From Stramonita haemastoma (lineage: Eukaryota; Mollusca; Gastropoda; Neogastropoda; Muricidae), in contig CM060323.1 of NCBI GenBank assembly GCA_030674155.1, forward strand, positions 41,082,123-41,109,622: a DNA stretch of 27,500 bases, written 5' to 3'. The translations under genes and the position numbers were made by a program. Positions 1 to 11,221 of this stretch are shown here, piece by piece (the first letter of the stretch is position 1; every line of letters starts with the position of its first letter). Below the pieces are notes generated by a model. It saw only the letters and a program-made list of their open reading frames with translations, was not told where the DNA came from and did no database searches.

Positions 1-104
1 GTATAAAAAAAATGTTTATGTGCATCTGTGACTGAGATGTCTTACAGACAAAAGGGAAATACTAACCCTCACTCTCTACTCTCTCACAAATGACTTCATA
101 TGGG

Positions 105-129
105 TCAGTGTGTGTGTGTGTGTGTGTGT

Positions 130-171
<42 letters not shown>

Positions 172-220
172 GTGTGTGTGTGTGTGTGTGTGTGTGTGGT
201 GTGGTGTGTGTGTTGTGTGT
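105..220. repeat. (TG)n microsatellite
   Basis: A TG dinucleotide run with a few interruptions (GG, TT). Frames through it on both strands give Cys-Val or Thr-His repeats and are not genes. Confidence 0.97.
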
Positions 221-2830
221 GCGTGCAATCGTCTGTCATTCAGTGCATGCGATGTGTAGCAGGCTGTACATTGTATGCGAAAAAAAGCTGTTAAAAATGT
301 CTGATAGTGCATGTGTGCATGCAGGCCTTTGTGTGCATGAAGGCTGTGTGTGCATATGTGTGGGTCTCACTTTGAGGGCAAAGTTACCGATGCTTACACA
401 ACAATTTGTACAGTTACAGTGTTACTGGTTACTTTACATCTTAGTACAAGTTTGCTACATTAGCAAAGGATAACTATGAGTACAATCACAAAATAAAAAC
501 ATGTTATGGCCAAAACAGCAAAAAATCTCAATACTTTCTATTAGTATAATTATGTCTATGGTTATTCCACACACAAAGAAATATGAATACAGCCCAAACT
601 GAAAATTAGTGGACACAATGAGGAACCCTAAAAAAAATAAATAAATAAATAAAAAAGCTGTATAAACTGAATCTTTTATCCTGAATAACGATCGACTTGA
701 CTTGACTTGACCCTCTTCATGATCAAACATCAAAGCACCAAACACCCTCATCCCCATCCCAACCCTATCACATACCTCAGTCTTTGTTATCACAGTGAAA
801 AATGACTTCTGACCATTTTCTTTCACATGATCAAAACATGACATAGGGTTTTAAAAAAAATCAAATAAATTCTGTAATATCAACAGGATTTATCACATCT
901 TTCAACATAACGTTGATGAAATACATCTAACATTTCAACGAAACTACTCTATCAGTTTAATGGGATATTAAAAAAAAAAATCAGTCAACCTCCACAGGAC
1001 TTCAATCATTAATGCTGTATTTGGAGAGCATTGTCGCATGAAAAGCTTGCAATAATCTTTCAGAATGAAGTGGTCTTAAAACAACAACAACAACAACAAC
1101 ACACTTTTAGGTAAACTACCATGCATACATTTATTTTGCAATTCAGAAAATAACTTCCTTATGTTTTCATGTAATTAGTAGTACTTCAGTTTTTGACATT
1201 TATATCTGCTTGTGTTTTAATCAAGACCTAAGAAAAATTATTTTTTACTGTATTTTTCTAGCAGCTTCAGAAGGCCCATGAAAATTTGTACTCAAATATG
1301 AGTAGCTCTACAATATCTGTGAGTGACAATCAGTAAGAACAAATTTACAAGTGACAAGTCAAAATGACACTTGAGGAAATTTACTCCCACTCATAACTTC
1401 AAATGTTTTGCAATTACAAGATTTTAATTTCAATTAAGACACTGGTGTGTCACTCACATGAAGATTTCTGTTCTGATTCAGCATAGAATCTTGGTATTTC
1501 CAAGAAAAAAAAAAGTTAACTGGTTTAGTATGGCCAGACACGGCAACAGGCCATTACTCAGTACTGCTTGATTTGAGTAATGAGGTATTCTTGCTTTAAA
1601 AGCTATCAGTTACACAACTATCAACCGAAACAAAGTGATCAGTATAAGCTACCATAACCAAGTTTATATTTTTTTCAGAAGTCAGAAGCCCCAAAATTTA
1701 GTATTACTGAAGAAGAAAAGTGACTATTGCCAACTTTAGCACAAATAAATCTATATTCATAAGCTTACATGCAAGGCCTCATATTCACTACCATGGCTCA
1801 GAATGACTCGATCCTACATGGAGAAATGATGCAGATACTAATCACAGCTAGTACAAATTCTTTACCGTAAACTAAAAATAGCGAAAAAGGACATGCAAAT
1901 GATTGTGATTCTGTTGTTTGGGGCTACTTTGCAGTCTGCCTTAAATGCTATGGACTCTAGTCCTGTATCTATTTTATCAGAAAAAAACTTCCATTTTCTA
2001 TGCAGTCTACCCGTACTATTATTCTATCCCCCCCAAAAACAAAAACTGAAATAGCAAGAGAATGAAATAACTAATAATTTCCGCATCCTAAACTCTTCTC
2101 CAGCCAATAATCTCAATTATATGTAATGCTCTTATGCCTGTCAATTTAAAAGATTTTAATTGAAGCTGAATGAAAAAATGAAAATACAAGAAAAAAAAAA
2201 AAAGCCAAAAAATGATAGCACAAAGAAAAACAAAGAATAATCCAGTCTAATCTCAGCTATTCAAACATGCCACACACTAGTACATGACTCTTTTGACATA
2301 ACTTCAGCATGCGTTTAGACTGGTCTAAATCAAGATAAGCCTAAAATGAAAAAAAAACACAAGCAAATGCGAGTTATAAAAATATAAAAAAAAGAGTTTA
2401 CAGAAAGAAAATTCTCTACTACATAAACTACACATAAAATACAATTCAAATATATTGTGAACAAAGAAAATTCATTCATAGATATTTTACATGAGTCAGT
2501 GACAATATAGATACATCAGTCAAATGGCAAAAAAAAAACCAGTGTGCCCCACACAATTTACAGATTACATGTGCATTTCTATACAAACAGTGTGACTGAT
2601 AAACAGAACAGTACATTAACACCACCACCAGAAAATACATGTGACCACAAAAAGCCCATCACCGTGCTCATGTTTATCGGGAGATAATTCACACACAGCC
2701 TTGTGAAATTCACAAAGATGAATGAGTATGGAATACACAGAAGAAAAGAAAAAAATCCCCAAAACACAAGTGTTCAGTCTTCTCTTTGCCGATTCTTGTT
2801 TTCTAACTATGCTTCAACAAACTATCTGCT

Positions 2831-2842
2831 TGTGTGTGTGTG

Positions 2843-2924
<82 letters not shown>

Positions 2925-2992
2925 ATATGTGCGTGTGTGTGTGTGTGCATGCGTTTGTGCGTGTGCGTGCGTGTGTGTGCAAGCTTGTGTCC
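2831..2992. repeat. (TG)n microsatellite with decayed right flank
   Basis: A nearly pure TG run to about 2920, then a mixed TG/CG/CATG section to about 2992. It is one of several long CA/TG arrays in this window. Confidence 0.97.
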
Positions 2993-4869
2993 ATATGTAA
3001 GTACAAATTTCCATACAGCTCAGAAAGTTTTTAACAAGTATAAAACTATAGAATTAAAAGGGTTGCTGGAAATCGCACTTTGTTTTGCACAAATGTATTG
3101 ATCACTGGATTGATTGAAAGCTTGCAATGAAGCTCAGAACAGTGTTCTCCTCTCTCAGTCCCTGAACAGTCCAGTAAAGATCAAAGACATGGCCACTACC
3201 ACGAAAAAAAAAATAAAGCAAATTTGTGAAATATTACAGTTTCCTGCTACATTTTCTGGGGTGTTACAGCTACATAGAGTTTTCTTCTTTGGCACAGAAT
3301 GTCAAAATTCTTAAAATGCACAGACTATCAATGTCAATCATTTTCTAACTCTTACATTAAAATCACTTACCAAAAAAAAAATTATTTGCTGCAAAAGTCA
3401 GGGCAAAAATAAAACACTAGAATCCTAGTAATATATATGTTAACTTCCTACCCCCAGATAAATTAGATATAAAAAAAATACTAGTAAAAGCAATATTTAT
3501 AAACCCAAACTAGAATCAAAATGCTGCAGAGTGGATCCTGTAACACACATGTACAACATTCTAAATGTCATGCACATTATAATAAATTTAACATGATTTT
3601 AAATCTAAAAAATGCCAATCTACTGCTTGATCAATCAGTTCTATTCAAAGAATCCTTAACTTGATTAGAAGGTGTTTTTTTTTAATACTGCTTAAATTCA
3701 AAAGTTTTAAACACTATACTCTAGTGACAGAGTGTAGATGAAGGAAAGATTTTGGAGCATATTCAGGCAAATGTTCGAATGTTTTCTTCATCAGAGCTAG
3801 GTGAAAAATTATCTTTAATGATATTTTTTTAAAAAACAGGACTCTCATAAAACTTTCTCTTGAGACAAAGATCTTTAAGGACATGAGACTTAATTTCAAA
3901 AGCAAATGTTTTCCACTCAGCTTTTACCTCATCTTAAGGACAAAACACGGACAATTTCAATCAGCAAAATGCAAAATTACTAGTAAATTTCAAGAGTACT
4001 TTCATGCAGTGCTCAACTGCAGTATCTACTCATGATTCACAAAAACTAACATAGAGATATCTACATAAGGCAAAATGTTGTAATTGCTCAATATTCTGTA
4101 AGGCTAACTCATGAGAATCTCAATTCGAAACAGTATCAAAGCAAAGTGTCATGCATGTAGGTCTGAAGAAGCATGTGTTTGTACATCACTTGAGGCACAT
4201 TTTTTATGGACTTTGTCTACAACTATGAGTTAGCCATCTTGTACAACATTGGCAGGGAATACAAAAGGTCAATCGCACTGAAGACAGTGAACTTTTTACA
4301 GTCTACGCTGTTTGCACCTCAGCCCTTTTTAACACTTATGAAGTTACATTGAAAATATTTAGCTCAAAATCCATTATGCGAAATGACCTTCACTTCCATT
4401 TACAGCAAGGTCAGATTCTGATTTCTCAATATTTTCCTACCATTCTCTTTTAACTGGTGCCATAACTTAGTATCAATTTTATGCAAAATACACATCTTAA
4501 AAAAAAATGCATTTGATTTCCAAGTCTTTTTCAGGAATAATTTCTAACCTAAGTACAAGATACTAACTCCTTTAAAAGAACCTATATTTCCATGTTCATA
4601 AAGTGAATACTGCTGGATTCCTGTTAAAATTTCTTCCATTAACTCAGCAATGATTTATACATCAAATGAACAGAATGTATTCAAATTTCATTAAAAAAAA
4701 TCAATAACGTTATTGATCCTTAGTTCATGTAATGTACATCACAGAAGCAATTTGATATCTAAAAGAAGAACAAAAGGGCTAGGGCTACATTAGGACTGCT
4801 GATAAGCAGAAGCAACATTTTCTTACCCTGGCTGACGAGAACCGGTTTATTACAGAAGATTATCAAGAT

Positions 4870-4889
4870 TCATACGATGACTTCAATGC
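4870..4889 (-). CDS. Probable last coding exon: short C-terminal tail and stop
   Basis: The acceptor TTTCGTCTCACAG is preceded by a strong pyrimidine tract. Joined in phase to exon 12, it adds G-I-E-V-I-V and then TGA. An AATAAA hexamer (minus strand) lies about 19 bases past the stop, near 4846-4851. The weak points are the very short tail, stops in all three frames soon after the acceptor, and a good donor-like site (CCAG|GGTAAG) about 55 bases on. The exon may instead be a coincidence, with the true 3' exons further left or outside the window. Confidence 0.4.
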
Positions 4890-6356
4890 CTGTGAGACGA
4901 AAGAGGAAGCATTGGAATTCTCATTGTTCATGGCAGATTTCATTCAGTTTGTGGCTTAGAGAGGGCTTAGAGAGAGAGAGAAGTTACAAAAATTGTGTAA
5001 TTTTTTTTGGATAATAAACTTCATAAAATGGTTTCACAGAATAGTATCAAAATAATCAATCAACTCTTTACAAAATGCCATACAATTTGGATCTTTAAAA
5101 ACATAAACAGGAAGTACTGTCAAATAATTTGATATAAAATTCAAAATGAAAGAAAGGGAGAGTCACTATAAAATGATTTTTTTTTTCAGTGTTTGGGCTC
5201 TAAAACTAGATATCATATTATCTGTCAACTACTATTTTCAAAAAGGAAAAAGAAAAGGGAGAGACTATGAATTAATAGAGACTATAAATAAATGATGAGA
5301 CTATAAATGAATGGAGAGACTATTAATAAAAACAAATATCCTTCTCAGTAAAGCAGTCTTCCTCATCTACTTCAGATGGTGAAAGCTGTCTACAGATTAT
5401 CACTCTGATTTAATAGTGATATATTACATATGTACAGGAAACTTTATTAAAAACAAGACACAAAATAACAGAGACGAATACAGCAACAAATACTGCAGGT
5501 AGGTTTCAGAGTGATGCTGCAATAACTTTAGAGAGCTAAGGGGGATGAGAAGAGAAGAAGAAAGTACAGTGAACGTTAGTGGAATTTGAATGTTGGAAGT
5601 TAAAGAGAGCAGATTCAGAAAGGTATAAAGGTCAAAAGTCGTAGATTTTTCTATCATTATGGATACCAGAAAAAGGGGTGGGGGGTGAGGAGAGGATAAC
5701 AGAAACTAAAAATAGTTTTGTCTACCAGGATCATCTGCTACTCAGTCTACTTTCAAAAGGTATGGTTAGACTTTAGACAATCTACCATATCTTTACTTCT
5801 TTACTGGACATGGTGAGAGGAACTGAACAGAGATTTCAGACCAAAAAGCAAAATCTGAAGCAAAATGAACACATTCCTTGGGGGAATTTCATTCTGATAG
5901 TTAAGACCATTCGTTTCCCCTGTTTATTCTCTTAACACTTAGTATTGGGATGATCTGACAACTACCATTTTCCCACAAAGAAGAAAAATGAAAGAGAATG
6001 CATGAAAGGAGTTTCAGTTTTACAACCAAGCAACCCTCACTAAACCAATTCTGATAGTAGACAGCTACTGTACGATTACAAGCTCCCAACATTTCCACTA
6101 GGTGCAGTATACATAATATATAGATAGTTATCTGCGTTTTTTATGATGATGCCTTAACCGTGCTTCAAGTAAGCCACCACATTCACAAAGAGAATACAAT
6201 TAATTAATCACAGCAAAAAAAGGTTCAGGCGTGATACACAACCAGTCTACACTGAGAAGAAAACAAAGCAAGCTCCAAGTCCATGCACAAAGGGAGGTTA
6301 GTGGAGGAAAGGGGAAGAACTCATGCAGCAAAATGGTGACAGGGCACATCACCTAC
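4890..6356. other. Intron 12, no gene seen
   Basis: AT-rich intron between exon 12 and the probable last exon. A short degenerate repeat based on GAGACTATAAAT lies at about 5258-5330. Nothing else is recognisable. No known repeat family from this window occurs here. Confidence 0.5.
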
Positions 6357-6412
6357 CCTTGACTGGCAGGAGCCGCTCGATTTTGCGATCTTCTCGTCCC
6401 GAGTCCAGCCAC
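6357..6412 (-). CDS. Exon 12: end of PLAT domain 2
   Basis: A 56-base exon with acceptor GATTCAAG and donor AAGG|GTAGGT. Joined to exon 11 it completes FPCKKWLDSGREDRKIERLL, the canonical end of a PLAT domain ('R/K-W-L-D-x-x-x-x-D-x-x-I-x-R'), followed by PVK and one base. It is short, but the conserved motif and the matching phase (2 in, 1 out) make the call strong. Confidence 0.9.
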
Positions 6413-6681
6413 CTTGAATCGAATGAAGGAAAAAGGTAAAGAGAGAAAGAAAGGAAATCATTACAGTTTACATTCATAAGAAACATCTTCAAGCAAGCAT
6501 TTTTAAACTGAAACGAACACTATCATTAGTATTACAATCCAGAAACTTCAACTTGCTTCTAAGGGCTTTGCATACAAATAGTCTAGAAATAAAGAGCAAT
6601 TCCATTAGTCTAAAAACAATCACAGATTTCCTTAAATCAATTGTTGATTTCCATGAAAATATTGGTTCATATATATATACT

Positions 6682-6975
6682 GGTAAAAGGTAAAGGTGTC
6701 CCATAACCTATGTGGTCATAGGGAAGCAAGGCGTCAGAGACCTCAGCTTCTCTAGGGGCCAGCATGTTGAGGGCGGTGCCCATCTCCTCTCCTTTGCTGC
6801 TTTACCTTCCCTGACCCTAAAGAGGGCAGGTACCCATTTACAGCTGTGTGAACTGGAGACTGTACTGAAGCCAAGGCATGCAAATGGTCACCCATCCACT
6901 TGGTAACCACGCTCGAACGCTGCCTAACCTTGGCTGGGAAAGCAAGTGGTCTGACCACTGAGCTATCCTGTCCCC
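6682..6975 (-). mobile_element. SINE-A copy 1 (tRNA-derived SINE)
   Basis: Read on the minus strand it begins GGGGACAGGATAGCTCAG, with TAGCTCAGTGG as a good RNA polymerase III box A and GTTCGAGCGTGG in the box B position. A body follows, ending GGTTATGGGACACCTTTACC with a TTTACC-type tail. Four copies in this window share this body. Flanks carry a weak ATATAC match on both sides, a possible target duplication. Confidence 0.88.
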
Positions 6976-7364
6976 ATATACATATTGACCAGGAAAAATG
7001 CTCAGATATAATTAAACATTCAAACAAATAAGGCAATATGATAAGTGTATAGTTGACTGTTTTTTTGTCAACCAGATAATTACAGAATTCACCCTGCTGG
7101 CTACAAAATCCACATGTCTTTAGAAGATTTGCAGATATACCATGAAATGTTGCCAAAAACTACCATGGAATTAGATACCAGGCAAATCTACAAGCAAAAA
7201 AAAAGTTTAAAAAAAAATACTCCTTCAGAATGAGAACAAACAAACTCAAAGCCACAGATGTTGTTATCACATATGCTTCAGATTAAATACAAATCAAATC
7301 CCTACCTTACCGTTTCCTATTTTAAATCACTTTTACAAGTTTTAACTTCACAACTCGGCACAAA

Positions 7365-7590
7365 AAATAGTCCTTCAGATGAGACTATAAACTGAGGTTT
7401 CATGTGCGAACGCATGCAGAACATCTTGCACACACGTTAAAACCTGTTTTGCTTTTCAGAAGAGTAGACCATTGTGTGTTGGTGGGAACAGATGACAAAA
7501 ATAACAAAACTGCATACACTGGATGTAAAAAAGCACATGAGTGCTTAATTCCATGATCCTCGAAATAAAAGAATTTTTTTTTTTTAAAGC
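7365..7590 (+). mobile_element. SINE-B copy 1 (5' truncated)
   Basis: It carries the SINE-B body: GTCCTTCAGATGAGACTATA, then CAGAACATCTTGCACAC, GGGAACAGATGACAAAA, GGATGTAAAAAAGCACAT and the tail TCCTCGAAATAAAAG. The tRNA-like head is missing. SINE-A copy 2 follows immediately on the right. Confidence 0.85.
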
Positions 7591-7605
7591 ACATAAGTAT
7601 AGTAA

Positions 7606-7903
7606 AAAGGTAAAGGTAAAGGTGTCCCATAACCTAGGCAGTTGTAGGGCAGCTAGGTGTCAGAGGCCTCAGCTTCTCTAGGGGCCAGCATGTTGAAGGC
7701 GGCGCCCTTCTCCTCTCCCTCGCTGCTTTACCTTCCCTGACCCTAAAGAAGGGCAGGTACCCATTTAGAGCCGGGTGAACTGGAGGGAGGGACTGTACTG
7801 AAGCCAAGGTGCGCTCAAACGGTCACCCATCCAACTGATAACCACGCTCGATGCTGCCTGCTTAACTTGACTTGGGGAAAGCAAGCACTCTGACCACTGA
7901 GCT
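7606..7903 (-). mobile_element. SINE-A copy 2
   Basis: The same body as copy 1, with tail GGTAAAGGTAAAGGTGTCCC on the plus strand and the head side ending CTCTGACCACTGAGCTCAT. At its head it abuts a SINE-B tail fragment (about 7904-7932), so the normal tRNA-like 5' end is truncated or fused. Confidence 0.85.
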
Positions 7904-7932
7904 CATGGGGAATGGATTAAAAAAGCACATGA

Positions 7933-8106
7933 CACAGCGCACAAATCCAACATCACTCAGTCCACAGTGCTAAATTTAGTGCACCCCTTCCTTTTACTTT
8001 GCCCAAGCGTCGTCAGTTCCTGCTATAATTAGTACTAGCTGGCTGGGCTGGGATGGATTGATTAACAGCTGAGAGGAGCTGAAAGTGGGGGATACTGACA
8101 GCTGTG
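7933..8106 (+). mobile_element. CACAGC element copy 1 (short non-autonomous DNA transposon)
   Basis: A 174-bp element beginning CACAGCGCACAAATCC and ending GACAGCTGTG, so its ends match as CACAGC/GCTGTG. It is flanked by ATGA on both sides (7929-7932 and 8107-8110). Removing the element and one ATGA restores a SINE-B tail, GCACATGAGTG, matching other SINE-B copies. This confirms insertion and a 4-bp target duplication. It has no coding capacity. Confidence 0.85.
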
Positions 8107-8197
8107 ATGAGTGTTTATTCCATTATCCTTGAAATAAAAGAATTAAAAAATGTTTTTTCAAAAGCGCCTAAGTATAGTGTCGATCCCAAGTGCTCAC

Positions 8198-8352
8198 TTT
8201 TTGCAGGGGAAGGTGTACTCCCGGCTGTTCTTGCTCTCCTGCACGACGATGGCGTCCAGGTACCAGCCGTCTCCAGAGCGGGTCCCATCATGCCCCACCA
8301 GACACTGCGTCAGCTGACCCAGACTCACTGCCTCGATTTCAAACTTGTCCAT
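8198..8352 (-). CDS. Exon 11: second half of PLAT domain 2
   Basis: A 155-base exon (51 codons plus 2 bases) with acceptor GATGCGCAG and donor AAAAA|GTGAGC. It reads MDKFEIEAVSLGQLTQCLVG, then HDGTRSGDGWYLDAIVVQES, then KNSREYTFPCK. 'L-x-x-C-L-V-G-H-D-G' and 'G-W-Y-L-D-A-I-V-V' are the conserved second-half strands, and the final 'F-P-C' normally precedes 'x-R/K-W-L-D'. That follows on exon 12. The internal methionine at the exon start is not an initiator. The exon sits between inverted copies of the CACAGC element. Confidence 0.95.
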
Positions 8353-8392
8353 CTGCGCATCACGACATAAACGTTTTACAGTTAAACACTTC

Positions 8393-8580
8393 CACAGCTG
8401 TCAGTTTCCCCCACTTACAGCTCCTCTCAGCAGCTAATTCTTTCATCCTAGTCCATCCCACATGGGGGCCAGCTGGTGCTAATTATAGCAGGAACTGACC
8501 ACACTTGGATTAGGTAAAAGGAAGGGGTGTGCTAAATTTAGAACACTCTGGACTGAGTGATGTTGGATTTGTGTGCTGTG
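8393..8580 (-). mobile_element. CACAGC element copy 2 (inverted relative to copy 1)
   Basis: A 188-bp inverted copy, starting CACAGCTGTCAGTTTCCCCC and ending GTGTGCTGTG on the plus strand. It lies 40 bp upstream (gene sense) of exon 11, while copy 1 lies 91 bp downstream of the same exon. Its flanks, CTTC and TTCT, do not form a clean duplication. Confidence 0.82.
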
Positions 8581-8647
8581 TTCTTCAAATATACAAAACA
8601 CAGGTTTCTGAGATTGTTTTTTTTTCTTTTCTTTTTAAATATATTTA

Positions 8648-8707
8648 TCTTTTTCTTCATCTGTATACATAGGGTTTTTTCTTCATCTGTATACATAGGG
8701 TTTTTTT
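8648..8707 (+). repeat. Short tandem duplication, two copies of about 27 bp
   Basis: The unit containing TTCTTCATCTGTATACATAG is present twice in direct succession. Confidence 0.85.
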
Positions 8708-9241
8708 CTCTCAATGAGCAGAAGTTGATTCTAACAGGTATACTCATTGTAGATTTACCTATCTAACTTTAAGGGAATGTCCTTTTTTGCATGTGCGAGT
8801 CATTTTTATCCAGCCACAAAGGGCAGTGCTACTCACCTTCTTGGAAGTTTCAGCATGCAAATTTTTACATTTATGGTTGAAAGACTGCATGACATCCATA
8901 GATAGAACTCTTCATGCATTCCTGCCACTTTTAGTGAAGTAGCATTTCTGACAAAGACAGGAGTTTAAAGCTACTGGGAGGTCCTCACTAGAGTTTGGAT
9001 TACACATATAGAGACTGTTAAGCAACAGACTGGAATCTAACATAAAATGTCCATGAATTCATCCACTAAGAAGAAACCGATGCATATAGTACAAAACCTC
9101 AAAACTGTCTCTTATTTATCAAAGAAAAACAATCAGAACAAGTCCCTTTTATGTTCATCCTACTTTGCAGATCTTGGATGGACACTTTAATTTTCTTAAT
9201 GGCCTCCCTGTTACCACTACCCTACACACATGTTCGAGCGC

Positions 9242-9242
9242 G

Positions 9243-9290
<48 letters not shown>

Positions 9291-9308
9291 ACACACACAT
9301 ACACTTAT

Positions 9309-9390
<82 letters not shown>

Positions 9391-9422
9391 CACACATACA
9401 AAACACACACACACACACACAT

Positions 9423-9519
<97 letters not shown>

Positions 9520-9570
9520 CCACCATCATCCACCACCACCACCACCACCATCATCATCATCATCCACCAT

Positions 9571-9625
<55 letters not shown>

Positions 9626-9655
9626 GTCATCATCATCATCACCATCATCACCACC
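9242..9655. repeat. Compound (AC)n-(ATC)n microsatellite
   Basis: About 220 bp of CA repeats with interruptions (ACAAAACACACATAC, ATCAAACAC) runs directly into about 190 bp of CAT/CAC triplets. Long frames through it are His/Thr or Cys/Val homopolymers and were rejected as genes. In the transcript it lies just downstream of the exon 10 donor. Confidence 0.97.
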
Positions 9656-9671
9656 GTATCAAGTCCCTCAC

Positions 9672-9823
9672 CTGTCCATTGAGGAAAGGCACCTTGTTGT
9701 TGGATCTCAGCAGCATGCGTTTGCCAAAGTCACCGTGTTCCCCAAACAGGTTCAGGTACACTGCTGACCTCGTCTCTGAACCCTCCTCCTTCCCCGTGTA
9801 CACACGTACCTCGTACTTGCGAA
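9672..9823 (-). CDS. Exon 10: first half of PLAT domain 2
   Basis: A 152-base exon (2 bases plus 50 codons) with acceptor CCCACAG and donor CAG|GTGAGG. It reads RKYEVRVYTGKEEGSETRSA followed by VYLNLFGEHGDFGKRMLLRS and NNKVPFLNGQ. 'YEVRVYTG' and 'V-Y-L-N-L-F-G-E-H-G-D' are the first strands of a PLAT domain. 'FLNGQ' precedes the DKFEIE strand on the next exon. Phases match exon 9 (1) and exon 11 (0). A (GAT)n microsatellite begins about 16-20 bases into the downstream intron. Confidence 0.95.
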
Positions 9824-9876
9824 CTGTGGGAAAAAGAAAACCCAGAAATGCGAACACATCCTTCAGATGCGTATGC

Positions 9877-10046
9877 CACAGCTGTCAGTTTCCCCCAACT
9901 TTCAGCTCCTCTCAGCTGCTAATTAAATCCATCCCATCCCAGCCCAGCTGGTGATAATTATAACAGGAACTGACCAGACTTGGACAAGGTAAAAGGAAAG
10001 GTGTACTAAATATAACCCTTTGACTGAGTGATGTGGGATTTGGCGA
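9877..10046 (-). mobile_element. CACAGC element copy 3
   Basis: On the plus strand it starts CACAGCTGTCAGTTTCCCCC and continues through CAGCCCAGCTGGTGATAATT to GAGTGATGTGGGATTTGG. The last terminal bases are altered (GGCGATCTG instead of TGTGCTGTG), so the end is approximate. It lies 53 bp upstream, in gene sense, of exon 10. Confidence 0.8.
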
Positions 10047-10433
10047 TCTGAGGAAGAAAGTGTGGCTGATGAAGACAGCCCTACAGACCAAGCTGTACAG
10101 CCCACGAGAGGAGCTGGAAAGGACATGCCATTATTTTCCCTAGACACATCTGACCATGTAAAGCAAACAAGAGAGGAGAAGATGGAGAAAAAGGTACTTG
10201 CAAATTGCCATCAAATGCACAAGTTTTTTTTTCATCTAAAAAAAAAAAGCAATAAGTATAGAAAATGCATTGATTGTTCCAAGATAAAAGCTTGACTGGT
10301 TATTTCAAGCAGACAACAACAAAAAAATGTCCAAAAAATGTCCACCCTTTCCTGCACAGAAATTGTCTTCACTTACCATCTGCACATATATACCAACCAG
10401 TTCATTGTTTTGTGAACAGAAATTTGCCAGATC

Positions 10434-10690
10434 AAAGATAATGGAATAAGCACGCATGTGCTTTTTTACATCCAGTCCCTCTGTGTATGCAGTTTTGTAA
10501 ATTTTGTCATCTGTTCCCACTGGCACACAATGTCCCAATCTTATGAAAAGTGGAACAGGATTTAACGTGTGCGCAAGATGTTCTGCATGTGTTTGCACAT
10601 GGGGCCTTGGTTTATAGTGTCATCCGAAGGACTTTTGGGGGAGTGAGTCTGCACTGATGTTAAATCAAGGGGGAAAATCCCCCCCCCCCC
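10434..10690 (-). mobile_element. SINE-B copy 2
   Basis: Reversed SINE-B body with GATAATGGAATAAGCAC, TTTTTTACATCCAGTCCC, CATCTGTTCCCACTGGCAC, AGATGTTCTGCATGTG and CATCCGAAGGACTTTTGG. It ends at a C-run and CT microsatellite at about 10680-10730. The tRNA-like head is not present. Confidence 0.85.
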
Positions 10691-10894
10691 TCTCCTCTCT
10701 CTGTCTCTCTCTCTCTGTCTCTCTCTTTCTCTCTTTGTTTGAATTGTTGGTCTAAATTAGCACTTTTGTATGATTTGGAATATATATGCATTTTCAGGTG
10801 CATAGTTCTGGTAGATGCCAAGATATAATTATAGCAAATTCTTATCAAGGTTATGTGTAGTTATATTTCATTTTCTTCACTTTTTCTTCCTTTG

Positions 10895-10950
10895 AATTGT
10901 ATTGTGGCCAAAGGCCGAAGTACAATAAATGATTTCAGTGTTCAGTGTTC
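10895..10950 (+). mobile_element. Retroelement 3' tail joined to (TC)n, copy 1
   Basis: The segment TATTGTGGCCAAAGGCCGAA plus TACAATAAATGATTTCAGTG runs directly into a TC microsatellite. A near-identical segment joined to TC repeats occurs at 17866-17918. This suggests the 3' end of a non-LTR element or SINE with a simple-repeat tail; the body is not seen. Confidence 0.55.
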
Positions 10951-11221
10951 TCTCTCTCTCTCTCTCTCCTCTCTCATCTCTCTCTCTCTCTCTCTACTCT
11001 CTCTCTCTCTCCTCTCTCTCTCTCTAACCTATCCAGTCGCCTATCTTAGGGTTGTCTGGTATCACTTAAAGTGGAAAGACGTTAAAATTTTGAAGACGTA
11101 CTTAAAGAACACAAAAAAACCCAATGAAGATACAAAAGCAACAAAGGCACAAACAAAACACAACAAACAAACAAACAAAAACTGTCCTCCTCCCCCTCTC
11201 AAAAAGACCTCCCCCCCCCAC

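Larger units (their letters stand above)
1..4869. other. AT-rich non-coding stretch (3' UTR or intergenic)
   Basis: No protein-like frame with domain pattern or splice-site support was seen on either strand. The stretch is AT-rich with many A-runs. It holds two long (TG)n microsatellites (listed separately), a (CAA)n run near 1081-1100 and a short GACTTGACTTGACTT tract at about 693-710. Several minus-strand AATAAA-like signals are present, so part may be the 3' UTR of the PLAT gene, but the transcript end cannot be fixed. Confidence 0.6.

Noticed and set aside
455..844. 129-codon minus-strand open frame with a hydrophobic segment
   Set aside because: Low-complexity Phe/Ile/Leu from an AT-rich region, no domain pattern, and no phase-compatible connection to the PLAT gene.
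8104..8498. Plus-strand open frames over exon 11
   Set aside because: Antisense shadows of the exon; the minus strand has the PLAT motifs and both splice sites.
9151..9954. A 267-codon plus-strand open frame rich in His/Thr
   Set aside because: It is the translation of the (AC)n and (ATC)n microsatellites plus the antisense of exon 10; no splice or start support.
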